Shown here piece by piece: positions 1-9,289 of a stretch of 64,000 nucleotides of DNA. The notes under the pieces were generated by a model. The model had not been told where the DNA came from. It searched no databases and saw only the letters and a program-made list of their open reading frames with translations. Made by a program: the position numbers and the translations under genes. How positions within the stretch are numbered: position 1 is the first letter of the stretch; each line of letters starts with the position of its first letter. The stretch is from Fulvia fulva (lineage: Eukaryota; Ascomycota; Dothideomycetes; Mycosphaerellales; Mycosphaerellaceae), in contig NC_063015.1 of NCBI RefSeq assembly GCF_020509005.1, positions 3,038,001 to 3,102,000 on the forward strand, given 5' to 3'.

Positions 1-86
1 CTAAGCCGCTAGTCGGATTAGTTAGCGGGCGCGAGGTCTAGGTACGTACCCGCGGGTTTAAGTAAATATACGCCGGTACGGTAACA
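1..86 (-). repeat. 3' LTR remnant of gypsy A (partial)
   Basis: The sequence matches 23068-23153 almost base for base. It ends ...GTAACA here and ...GTAATA at the right copy, as expected for an LTR ending in CA whose outer copy took a CpA-to-TpA change. Most of this LTR lies left of the window. Confidence 0.8.
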
Positions 87-1114
87 CTACTAGCCCCTTT
101 TAAAGTACGCTCTGGAGCACTCTCCTCTCCTCTTATATCTTTTATTGCCTTCGTAAACACCTTATTATCTATTAGACTATACGTATCGCTCTCTTTCTTA
201 TAAGCCCGGAGGCCTCGTTCTACCGGTATTAGAGTTATCGCTACTTTTACTAGTTAGCGCGCTATACATATACCTATAGCATTCTTATTTGGTATCTAGT
301 CTATAGGTAGTTAAAAACTAGGTGGCTTAGTTGCTCTCGGGTAGTTATAGTAAAAGTCGGCTACGAAGGCGGCGGCGGTCTCGATAACCTAGTTTATAGC
401 TTTATAGGATAGCTTATTATATCTAATATATTTCACTAAGTATTCCTAATATAGCTATTTGCCTCCTACTAGTGTTAGTCCTCGCGGCCATCTCTTCTTA
501 TAGTCTAGAATTTGCTTAACTTTCTATTAATTAGGTTCGGCGGGATCGGTTTTATATTATTCGTCGTCGACAATTCGGATCGGTAGTAGTACGGGTTATG
601 TCTGTCCTATAACCGGCGGATAACTTAGTATAAGAAGGTATAAGTAGAAGCGATTGTCGATATTTAAAGTAGGTAGGAGCTCTACTTTATAAGTGTTACC
701 CGGTAGTACCTCCGTAATTACGTACGGTCTAGACTACTTTACGTCTATCTTACGAGAAGGTCTCTCTATCGTCTAGTTCTTAGTACTTACCTATACTTTG
801 TCGCCTTCGGCGTACCGTAGTATAGGTATACGTATCTAGTTTACGTACTTAGCTTAGACTACTTATACTAAGGCTATTTACTGTCGTAAGTATTAGTATA
901 TCTCTTATATCTTAGCCGTAAACTTGTCCGCGGACTCGGCGTCTAGTCGCTATTTATATAGTATTAGTAGTATAGGTAAGTCTAAGTCGAACTTAGAGAA
1001 CCTTAGATTACGCCTAGTATTAGTATAGAACGGCGAGACGCCTATTATTACGAACACTATATTATTTACTATAAACTTAGCTAATAGAGTCTAATCTAGC
1101 TAGTCGTCCTAGGT
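87..1114 (-). pseudogene. Gypsy A integrase C-terminus and chromodomain (RIPed)
   Basis: This is the 3' end of gypsy A pol. On the minus strand around 330-450 a frame interrupted only by TAG reads EYLVKYIRYNK, then IETAAAFVADFYYNYP. This is the tail of a chromodomain followed by the short basic and aromatic end typical of fungal chromoviruses. Further right the sequence corresponds to the integrase C-terminal region and parallels gypsy B around 48250-49000. No frame is open for a useful length. Element I splits this segment from its continuation at 7202 with a TAGGT duplication. Bases 87-330 hold no recognisable domain and are probably the 3' untranslated end and polypurine region. Confidence 0.75.
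1110..1114. repeat. Target-site duplication of element I, left copy (TAGGT)
   Basis: TAGGT directly precedes the left LTR and recurs at 7197-7201 after the right LTR. Five bases is the usual duplication length for Ty3/gypsy integrases. Confidence 0.9.
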
Positions 1115-1634
1115 TGTCAGGGCGAGAGCCTGGCCTGTGAGATGCAAGGGTGAAAGCGAGAATGTAGGTGCGAAGTGCAGATGCAAAAGGGTATAGTATG
1201 ATTGCTACACAAAACAAAAGACGAAGGAAGCAAGAGAGGCCTGGGGAAGGCCAGATATTTATACGCGACCCTCGCGAGTGCGTGTCCCCGCATCAACAGG
1301 GCTAACCCGTGCGAAGCCGCGCTCAGCAGCTTTGCTCAAAACCTTATTCCAACCTGCCCTACGTTCCGAGTCTTCCACGTGCTTCTTCCAGGGTCCAGCG
1401 CAGTCGCGGGTGCTCGCGGGAGTGCCGTGAGTCACACAGTCACGAGCCGAAGTGAATCTGTCAAGGTTTGGTAGAGGGGTGAATTTGGAGGGCTGGGTCC
1501 CGTAGTGAATGTTGCGGGGCATGTGATTCTTGGTGCTCACACACCAAGCTGGACTGTCACTTCTTGACGACTTCTGAGCACTCTGAGGCTCTTCTGTCCC
1601 CACCTTCTGTACACTCTGTAGGGAGACCATGACA
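1115..1634 (-). repeat. 3' LTR of element I (520 bp)
   Basis: It is a direct repeat of 6677-7196 with three transition differences, all RIP-type. Because the element is coded on the minus strand, this left copy is the 3' LTR. It contains the same TATA-like box at 1256-1263. Confidence 0.95.
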
Positions 1635-1645
1635 GTAGCCCCCCC
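1635..1645 (-). other. Possible polypurine tract of element I
   Basis: Read on the minus strand, a run of seven G (1639-1645) lies four bases from the 3' LTR. This is where a plus-strand primer tract is expected. It is short, so the call is tentative. Confidence 0.45.
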
Positions 1646-1744
1646 GAACAAAGCTAAGTTCCTACGAAGCCGTAGTAGTTCCACATATCGAGGATGTTCA
1701 GCTTCAGTACCAGGCCTAGGCCTGATGTCATAGTCGATACACCA

Positions 1745-4700
1745 TTAGTAAGCCCCGTCGAAAAGCTCAGATTCGAAGAGCCTGCCGATGTTGACTTCTG
1801 GGCCGTCTGCGCGGGCGTGGTATTCTTCGATTGCTTGACGATTGAAGATGATATGTTGGATAGGTTCCTATGAGGTATCCCACTTAGGGCAACCTTGCCA
1901 TTCGACTTTATACTTGATCGGCGGTAGTCCTTCAACGTCGTTGGGCTCTACGCGGATTCCCCGGATCTTGCGGACGGCATAGTCGTCAGAAGGTAGGTTA
2001 ACAGGCTCGTCGACTTCTACTTCATCGGGAGGACCTGGCATGTCTTGGTTTTGGTTCGGGAATAGGTCCTCAGCCGACGGCCGAAGGCGTACGGGATGGA
2101 AGACGTCGTGGATCTTTATGTTCGCAGGAAGAGCTAGACGGTAGGCGTGTGAACTAATACGCTCGGTGATCTCAAAAGGACCTAGGTTCTTCCAGTTCAG
2201 CTTCTTGGAGGGGCGGTCTGTCTTGATGTTCTTGGAGTTGAGGTAGACCATATCGCCTACTTGGTAGTCGGGAGCTGGCTGGCGACGACGATTGGCTTGA
2301 TCCTCGTAGATTGCTTGTGCGTACACCATCTCGTCGTGAACTTCTTCATAGATCTGTGAGAGCATAGTAGCGAACTCGTCTGCTGCTTGCTCGTTTGCGT
2401 CTTCGGTAGGCGGGAGAGGTTCTTCTGGTTCTATGCCTGTACGAGGGTGGTAACCTCTTGTAGTATAGAAGGGAGAGTAGCCAGTAGTCTCCGAGTCCCA
2501 GTTACGAGTAGCGAACTCCACCGCAGGGATATGCTGAGGCCAATCCTTCTGGTGGTAGTCGACGAAGCAACGAAGGACCTGCTCGAGGATAGCGTTCGTA
2601 ATTTCGGTCTGGCCGTCGGTCTGTGGCTGAAAACTGGTCGAGAGGTTATGCTTGATGCCTAGGATAGCACACAGACGCTTCCAGAAGTGCGAGATGAACT
2701 GGGTGCCTCTGTCAGAGGTGATGCTATCCGGGAGGCCTTGAAAGCGCCAGACGAATTCGTAGAACAAGCGAGCAGTCTCCTTTGCGGTCATGCTCTAGCA
2801 CGGGATCATGTACCGGTCCTTAGAGTGACGGTCCACGATCACTAGAAGGGCCTTTGCTTTCACGCCGCTGAAGGTCTTGCCGTGAGGAAGATCGGTGATA
2901 AAGTCCATAGTGATGTGCTTCTACGGACGATCAGGAGCCGGGAGAGGGTGCAAGAGACCGTGGGGACGGTGGCGGTTAGCTTTGGCTCTTCGGCAAGCAG
3001 CGCAGTTCAGCACGTAGCGGCGGACGTCCTTCTAGGAATGCGGCCACCAGTAATACCTAGCGAGGAGCTTGTGGGTCTTGGCTACGCCTGGGTGACCCCC
3101 AGAGGCGGAGTCGTGGATGATTTGAAGAATCTCAGCTCGGATATTAGAGCCTTCGGGCTGCGGTACGTAAAGCTTCTTACGGAAGTAGACGACACCTCCC
3201 TGGAGCTCGCACTCGGACAGCGAGAAGCCCGGGAATGTCCTCGCGCCAGATTCAAGGGCCTGAACTAACTCTTGGGCGTCTATGTCGGCATCGTACGCTG
3301 TTCGTACTCGTGCCATGATGCCTTCGGGCTGCTCCTCATTATCAAACCCCTCAAAGTCTGATTCGGATGAGCCGTCGGTCGTTACTGAGCCCTCTTCATC
3401 GTCGTTCAAGTCCTCAGCGTCCGAGGCGTATTCTTCAGGCTCGGATTCATCGTCACTCTCGTCAAGGTAGGCAGGAGCGAGCACGAGAGTAGTAAAGGAA
3501 GCGGCGAGCGTAGGCTGGCCGTTCGATAGGTACTCTCGAAGCTCGGAAGAGAGGTTGTGCTCTTTGATGACTTGTTGCCCTGCGATTTGCCGGCCCCCTC
3601 TTCGATCAACTGGAGAGTCACCAGGGCGGCGGGTAAGGGCGTCGGCCATCGAGTTGGCCTTGCCGGGCGTGTACGAGATCACGAAGTTGAACCGGGAGAG
3701 GAACTCGCTCCAGCGGGCCTAGCGACGATTGAGCAGCTTGCTCTTCATAAAGTAGACGAGGTTCTTATGGTCGGAGCTTACTTGGACGGGCATAGCAGAG
3801 CCTTCGAGCTCGGGGCGCCACTCTTCGAAAGCTTTGACGATGGCGAGAAGCTCCTTGTCGTAGATCTCGTAGTTACACTCCGTGGCGGTCATCTTCTTGG
3901 AGAGGAAGGCGACAGGTAACCAGGGGGATTCAGGCGAGCGGCGTTGTAGCAGGACACCGCCCACCACGCCGTCGGATGCGTCGGTCTCTACACGGGTCTC
4001 CAGTTCGAAATCGAAGTGCCGTAGAAGCGGGTTCTCAACAAACTTCGCTTTGAGCAAGTCAAAAGCCTCCTGGCATTCGTCGGTCCAGGCGAACTTCTCA
4101 CCCTTGCGCGTGAGCTTCGTCAAAGGGCGTACCACGCCCGAAAATGCGTGGATGAAGCGGCGGTAGAAGTTGGCAAAGCCTAGGAAACCCTGGACCTCTT
4201 TGACGTTCGTAGGAGCATCCCATTCGACGATAGCGTCGATCTTCTCTTGGTCCATCTTGATGCCGTCTGCGGTAATGATCAAACCAAGGAACTTGACTTC
4301 GGTCTTCTCAAACTCGCACTTGTCGATGTCGAGCTGCAAGCCGGCGTCTGCGAGCTTCTGAAGGACCTTACAGACGTGCTCGCGGTGCTCCTCCTTGGTC
4401 TCGCTGTAGACTAGGATGTCGTCGATGTAGACAGTGCAGAACTGATCGAGGAACTCCTGAAGGATGTCGTTAATGAAGTTCTGGAAGGTACTAGGCCCGT
4501 TACAAACGCCGAAGGGCATAACGAGCGACTCGAACAGCCCGTAGCGAGTACGGAAGGCTGTGAGATACTCGTGTCCTTCTGCTATTCGTAACTTGTTGAA
4601 CGCAGCGATGACATCGAGCTTGGTGAAGTACTTGGCCTTAGAGAGGCGCTCGAGCGTCTCCTGAATCAACGGTATTGGGTAGCGGTTCTTCTTTGTAACA

Positions 4701-5692
4701 GCGTTCAAGCCTCGGTAGTCTACGCAGAAGCGTAGACCACCGCCGGGCTTCTTGACGAACATGACGGGACTGCCAGCGCTGGAACGGCTCGCTCGAATGA
4801 ACCCCTTCTTTAGGTTCTCTTCGAGGTATCTCTTGAGGACGATAAGCTCTTCTCGGGACATGGAATATAACGGTCCGAACGGTGTCTCTGCACCTTCTTC
4901 TAGCTCAATCTTGTGGTCGTGAGGGCGATGAGGAGGTAGCTCGTCTGCGGCTTTAGCATCGAATACGTGGAGGATGTGGTGTGCCCAAGGAGGGACCTTC
5001 GTAGCAGGGTCGGTAGGTGTACGCTTCTTGTCGAGCTTCTCGAGGGCGATGTCGATATCGCGGAGAGAGGCGGCGAAGACTTGAGCTTTGGGCTGCTTAG
5101 CAGCAGTGGTGAAGGCAGCGGCGTTCACCTGGAAGATCTTGGTATACTCAGGACCGCGCTGAGGCGGCGGAGAAGGCGGAGGTGCCGGAGGAACTTCTGG
5201 AGGGAAGCTGACAGTAAGGGAAGTCCAGTCGATGATAGGTCGGTGTCGTCTGAACCAGGGGAGGCCGAGGATAAACTTCTGATGCGGTAGGGACGTAAGG
5301 AAGCTGGTGATCGACATACGCTTGCCTCCGAGGGTGATTGACGTGTGTACAACATGAGTAATCTTACCAGTGGTAGTCTCCGTGCCGTCAAAGAGTTCAA
5401 GGGTGCGAGGGTACTTCAGTTCCTGGGGTTCGAGGTTGAGAGAGGTCGCGAGTTTATAGTCCATAAAAGACTCGCCTAGTGCGCCAGTGTCCATGAGAGT
5501 GAGATTGGAAGAAGAGAGTTTCTTTGAGCCGATATTTACATTCGTGACGAACGGTTTGCAAGCGTGGTCCTTGCCCGTCTCGTCGTACAGGTCTAGCTGT
5601 GCTGTATTGATCCTCAACTTCTTTCCTCTCTTCACTTTCGGTAAACGTTGTTCTTGGTCTTCATCGCGTCGATGAGGAAGACCTAGGCTTTT
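1745..5692 (-). pseudogene. pol: Element I pol polyprotein: protease, RT, RNase H, integrase, chromodomain; five in-frame TAGs
   Basis: One minus-strand frame runs from the gag overlap near 5692 to a TAA at 1745-1747. In order: aspartic protease (DTGA, Asp codon 5489-5491); RT with YIDD about 405 codons after 5635; RNase H with the DAS, YDKEL and SDHKN motifs; integrase with a GHPG...H zinc finger and C..C near 3060-2990, then MDF, SDRGTQF and a QTDGQTE glutamate (D,D-35-E); chromodomain near 1990-1850. The 638-codon stretch 3719-5635 is unbroken. TAG codons interrupt the frame at 3719-3721, 3032-3034, 2921-2923, 2795-2797 and 1868-1870. Context suggests Q, Q, W, Q and W originally, all single RIP-type changes. 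The product would copy and integrate the element's DNA; the chromodomain usually steers insertion to methylated heterochromatin. There is no AUG near its start, consistent with frameshift expression from gag. Confidence 0.93.
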
Positions 5693-5694
5693 TC
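5683..5694 (-). promoter_or_regulatory. Putative -1 gag-pol frameshift site
   Basis: On the minus strand, gag ends with codons GAA AAA GCC TAG. Slipping back one base on the A-run enters the pol frame, which is open here and continues into protease. The heptamer is not a textbook X XXY YYZ site, and I did not test for a downstream pseudoknot. A -1 shift is usual for Ty3/gypsy elements with gag and pol in different frames. Confidence 0.5.
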
Positions 5695-6665
5695 CTGCTC
5701 AGCGGGAGCAGCAGGAGCAGGCTCGATAGCGCCGACAGCGCCGCGAACCGGGTTGCGGGCGTTACGGGCAGCGAGCTGCGGACAGTTGGCTGCGATGTGG
5801 CCTGGACCGCCGCAGTAGGTGCAGAGTCCGGCCTGGCGACGGCGAAGCTTCTCTTCGGGAGTGAGCTTACCGTTGACGAGGCCCTGGACTCGAGGGACGG
5901 CGGCACCAGCGCTGAGATCCATAGCGTCACCTACAGAGACGGGAGGGAGAGCCGTAGGAGCGGCGGCGCCTAGTGGAGCAGCGAAGTGGCTTCCGGGACC
6001 ACGAGGCTGACGACCTTGAGAACGGGAAGCGAGGAGAGAGGCGGTGTGTTTCATGTTGGAGTCCGAGGCGCTGGCAGGTCTCGACGAGCTCACGGAAGCT
6101 CATAGCACCGACGTCCTTGTCCTCGAGGGCTCGAAGAAGCTCTGCTGACAAACCACGGCGGAGAGTGCTCCTCTTGGTCTCTTCGTTGTAGCCGGTGAAC
6201 CCGATGTCGCGGTTGAAGGCCGCGAGGTACTCGGCGAAGCTCTTGTTCTTCTGGAGGAGGTTGTGGATGGCGTTCTGGGCGGTGGCTCTACGGTCTGGAT
6301 CACCAAAGGCAGCACGGAGGTCCTGCATCAAGGTGAGGACGTCCGGGCAGCCGATAGTCTGCGTGGCGTTGTCGATGTAGTGTTGTACCTGAGCCGCGGC
6401 GTCTCCCCGAAGGAGGGAGAAGACGTACGTGACTTTGTCCTTCTCTTGCGGAAAGTGGTCGGCATTAGCCAACAGCTTGATGGTGAGCTGTGTCTCAAAT
6501 GCCTCAAACTTGCTCTTGTTGCCGTCGAACTCGTCTGGGTCGTTGACCTTCTTGGAGAAGTGCTGGCGGCGGTTGTCGTCGGCGTGCGGGGCGAGGTTCT
6601 GGAAGGTGTTCACAATACCTTGAAGGTATGTTGCTTGGTTGTTTGCTTGCTCGACCTGCTGGGCG

Positions 6666-6674
6666 GTCTTTTGT
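6666..6674 (-). other. Primer-binding site of element I, apparently self-primed
   Basis: Two bases inside the 5' LTR, the sense strand reads ACAAAAGAC. It lacks the TGG start of a tRNA-type site. Its exact 9-base complement, GTCTTTTGT, occurs in the same LTR at 6776-6784, about where transcription should begin. This matches Tf1/sushi-type elements, where the folded-back 5' end of the mRNA primes reverse transcription. Confidence 0.6.
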
Positions 6675-6775
6675 GATGTCAGGGCGAGAGCCTGGCCTGT
6701 GAGATGCAAGGGTGAAAGCGAGAATGCAGGTGCGAAGTGCAGATGCAAAAGGGTATGGTATGATTGCTACACAAA

Positions 6776-6784
6776 ACAAAAGAC
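6776..6784 (-). other. LTR segment complementary to the primer-binding site
   Basis: The sense sequence GTCTTTTGT is complementary over 9 bases to the site at 6666-6674. It lies 34-41 bases downstream of the TATA-like box on the minus strand, so it could be at or near the 5' end of the mRNA. The start site itself is not mapped. Confidence 0.5.
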
Positions 6785-6817
6785 GAAGGAAGCAAGAGAG
6801 GCCTGGGGAAGGCCAGA

Positions 6818-6825
6818 TATTTATA
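6818..6825 (-). promoter_or_regulatory. TATA-like box in the 5' LTR of element I
   Basis: TATAAATA on the minus strand lies in the middle of the LTR, upstream of the segment that pairs with the primer-binding site. Position and sequence fit an RNA polymerase II core promoter; the start site is inferred. Confidence 0.55.
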
Positions 6826-7196
6826 CGCGACCCTCGCGAGTGCGTGTCCCCGCATCAACAGGGCTAACCCGTGCGAAGCCGCGCTCAGCAGCTTTGCTCA
6901 AAACCTTATTCCAACCTGCCCTACGTTCCGAGTCTTCCACGTGCTTCTTCCAGGGTCCAGCGCAGTCGCGGGTGCTCGCGGGAGTGCCGTGAGTCACACA
7001 GTCACGAGCCGAAGTGAATCTGTCAAGGTTTGGTAGAGGGGTGAATTTGGAGGGCTGGGTCCCGTAGTGAATGTTGCGGGGCATGTGATTCTTGGTGCTC
7101 ACACACCAAGCTGGACTGTCACTTCTTGACGACTTCTGAGCACTCTGAGGCTCTTCTGTCCCCACCTTCTGTACACTCTGTGGGGAGACCATGACA

Positions 7197-7201
7197 TAGG
7201 T
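7197..7201. repeat. Target-site duplication of element I, right copy (TAGGT)
   Basis: This pairs with 1110-1114. Removing 1115-7201 rejoins the gypsy A integrase sequence. Confidence 0.9.
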
Positions 7202-7768
7202 ATAGTTAATAAAGATACGTAGGTATTGCTCTATTACTTTGTTCGTATTCTCCGACTATCTATCTATTTCTAGGTAGAACGACGAAGATAGCTTTCGACT
7301 AATACTAAGTAGCGCGTATATCCTATACTAGAATACAGAAACCTATTACGTACTACGGTCCGAGACAATAGACTTCGGGAGCCTATATCTACTAAACACG
7401 TACTTAAGGAATACTAGTACGTAATACTCTACTATTATCGAGCTAATAGGAATAATATATCGCTCCTTAGTTAAGCGGTATATAACGGTTATAATGTTCT
7501 TATACGTTTGTCCGTCGACTACGCTTGTTCCCTTCGGTAGTTTAACTACGAAGTTAATAGAGATATCCTCCTAAGCGCTAAATAGTACTAGTAGCGGTCT
7601 TAATAGCCCTAGGTACTAGATGTTAGTATTCTTGTTCGTACGGTAAGCGCGGTAGGCACGTATATAGCTCTTAATAAATCGTACGATACCTAGCTAGGTA
7701 TAGTTATAAGCTACTAATTTATACGTCTTCTCGTCCCCTAAGTAGCTAGCTACTATATAGTCGTAGAA
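7202..7768 (-). pseudogene. Gypsy A integrase core fragment (RIPed)
   Basis: This continues gypsy A pol to the right of element I. On the minus strand around 7210-7260 a stop-broken frame resembles the stretch after the catalytic glutamate of Ty3/gypsy integrases (the 'Q..Q.L' helix). It parallels gypsy B at 48981-49100. It ends in the TSD of LINE A1 (TATATAGTCGTAGAA, 7754-7768, repeated at 12760-12774). Confidence 0.65.
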
Positions 7769-7984
7769 GTTTGTTCCTTATATAATTTTAGGGGCGTAAA
7801 TCCGGACTATCGATCTCTACGCCAAAACACGATACATTCGAAAGCTCTTATTAAGGCCATTCTAACGATATATAAAGCAGGCCACTGCCCCTAGGACTAA
7901 GGGAGTTCTACCTTATTTAATCTGGATAGCTTAAAGCTCTCTTCACCCTATTTCTTTAGCTCTAAACGCCGCGGAGGTGCCTAG

Positions 7985-9270
7985 CTACATTAGGCAACTC
8001 CTAGGTAATAGTAGCCTAGGCTACGGTACTACCGGCGCCTACGGCCCTATAGGCGAAGCCCCCCTAAGACAACTAGTAGCAACTTATAGAGGACGTAAAA
8101 AGTATAGAAACTAACGATCAGCTGCCTTACTGGTCTCTATAGGTAATGATCACTTAGCTACGTACGGCGCTTATACTATCGTATTACCGAGGGCAATAAG
8201 AAATAAGGACGACGTCCTAGGCGATTAGTAAGGCCACCTAGAATCAATACCTCTATAGCTAGGCATCGGTCGCGGCATCGATACTAGGCCCCCGCCTAAC
8301 GTACGATATAGTTACGATCCGTATTGTAGTAAAGGAAGACTAGGCCGAAGTTACGAAGCTATCGAACAAGGAGCTCGCCTAACGAATTAACTAACTAGGG
8401 GTAGTCGTAGTGAACTAATAGTCTAACGGCACTCTATAGATCTATACTAGCTCTACTACTACTAGGAGGCACCTAGAGGTATAGCTATAGTAGGCATCTA
8501 AGGTTACGGTATTAGCGAAGGTCTTAACGAAACAATTTATAATCCTAGTCTACGATATACCTAAGGAGTTTGACCTAACTAACTAAGGTCACCTATATAC
8601 TCTCTAAGAGGACAACCCGGTCACTCTTAACTCTCTAATCTAGAAGGCGACTTGGCTCTATAGGAAATGGCTAGAAGGCAAGAAGGCCTCGGCGCTAATC
8701 GTATAGCTATAAGACGCGAAAGCGGCGGATCTAGCGATAGAACAAGGCCTAGTCTAGCAATATAGCCTTAAGATAGTAGAAAAGTACTCCTTATCCTTTC
8801 GTGTCCTCTAATGCTTCAAATGCTAATAGTATAGACACTAAACCTATACGTATATAAACAAGTAGGCCTACTCGAACTATATAGGAGACTATATGTCTAG
8901 GGACTATATATCGACTACGAGACGGTACGCGAACTGTCCGGGGCACTACCTATCGTATAGTACGGAATGCCTATAGCGGAAACTAGCGAAAAACAAGGCA
9001 ATCACAAACAGAACCGTCGCCCTAAGATTCTACGGCGACCGTAAGGCTAGCCTATACCGGAACTAACTAGCGGCGGTTAGGTATAAGCGCCCTAGGGCCG
9101 AGAACGATATAAAGGATACGTAGCCTAGGGCGTACGGGAGGCCACGTGCTCTACTAGCTACGGCGAGGGAATCTAACTAGGCCCGGCTCCCCTTTAGTAT
9201 ATAGCCGATAGGCGTAGACTAGGACGTATAGGGCAGTAGGGCATAGGACGATATAGAGGAAATGATTGTC
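7985..9270 (+). pseudogene. LINE A1 ORF1: RNA-binding protein with CCHC knuckles (RIPed)
   Basis: Reading through the TAG and TAA codons as Q or W gives one frame. It contains a KELAQRINQLGV segment, a coiled polar region, VYDIPKEFDL, and a knuckle cluster near 8815-8970 (CFKC then Q-rich spacing, a histidine and further Cys positions, ending ANCPGHYLSYSTEC). This is the ORF1 layout of fungal Tad1-type LINEs, whose product binds the element RNA. Many Cys or His codons have become Tyr. The start codon could not be fixed, so limits are approximate. ORF2 follows closely. Confidence 0.75.
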
Positions 9271-9289
9271 GATACCGATAACTAGCCTC

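Larger units (their letters stand above)
5683..6676 (-). pseudogene. gag: Element I gag: capsid domain plus CCHC zinc knuckle, with a one-base frame change
   Basis: The upstream frame (open from the LTR to 5927) encodes a retrotransposon capsid domain, including FDGNKSKFEAFETQL, VFSLLRGDAAAQ and FAEYLAAFNRDIGF. Near 6060 the meaning passes to the +1 frame, which carries the zinc knuckle CTYCGGPGHIAANC and ends at TAG 5683-5685. One surplus base around 6061-6067 would explain the switch. The whole product would be about 330 residues and would package RNA in a cytoplasmic particle. No in-frame AUG exists between the upstream stop at 6767-6769 and a methionine deep in the capsid domain, so the start is unresolved. 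The gag end overlaps the pol frame. Confidence 0.88.
1115..7196 (-). mobile_element. Element I: young, nearly intact Ty3/gypsy chromovirus-type LTR retrotransposon
   Basis: The element is 6082 bp, bounded by two 520-bp LTRs that start TGTCAG and end ATGACA, with the 5-bp duplication TAGGT at 1110-1114 and 7197-7201. Both edges show an abrupt change from TA-rich RIPed DNA to ordinary coding composition. The minus strand encodes gag, protease, RT, RNase H, integrase and chromodomain in Ty3/gypsy order. The LTRs differ at only three sites (1165/6727, 1195/6757, 1620/7182). All three are CpA-to-TpA or TpG-to-TpA transitions, and in each case the left LTR carries the derived base. Insertion was therefore recent and RIP has only begun. 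Five in-frame TAGs and one gag frame change make this copy probably inactive. Confidence 0.95.
6677..7196 (-). repeat. 5' LTR of element I (520 bp)
   Basis: This is the promoter-bearing LTR. At all three differing sites it keeps the C or G state, so it is the less mutated copy. Apparent ORFs across it are repeated identically in the other LTR and have no domain. Confidence 0.95.

Noticed and set aside
1202..1684. ORFs of 90 and 141 codons over the left LTR of element I (repeated at 6764-7192)
   Set aside because: They lie on both strands of the LTR and are duplicated only because the LTR is; no domain or codon pattern supports a gene.
1654..1935. Minus-strand 93-codon ORF at the end of pol
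   Set aside because: It is in a different frame from the chromodomain; the pol frame, with one TAG, reads a plausible tail to TAA 1745-1747.
2387..6676. Plus-strand ORFs (for example 2882-3268, 4967-5290, 6263-6676) opposite gag and pol
   Set aside because: They are antisense shadows of the pol and gag frames, which carry recognisable domains on the minus strand.
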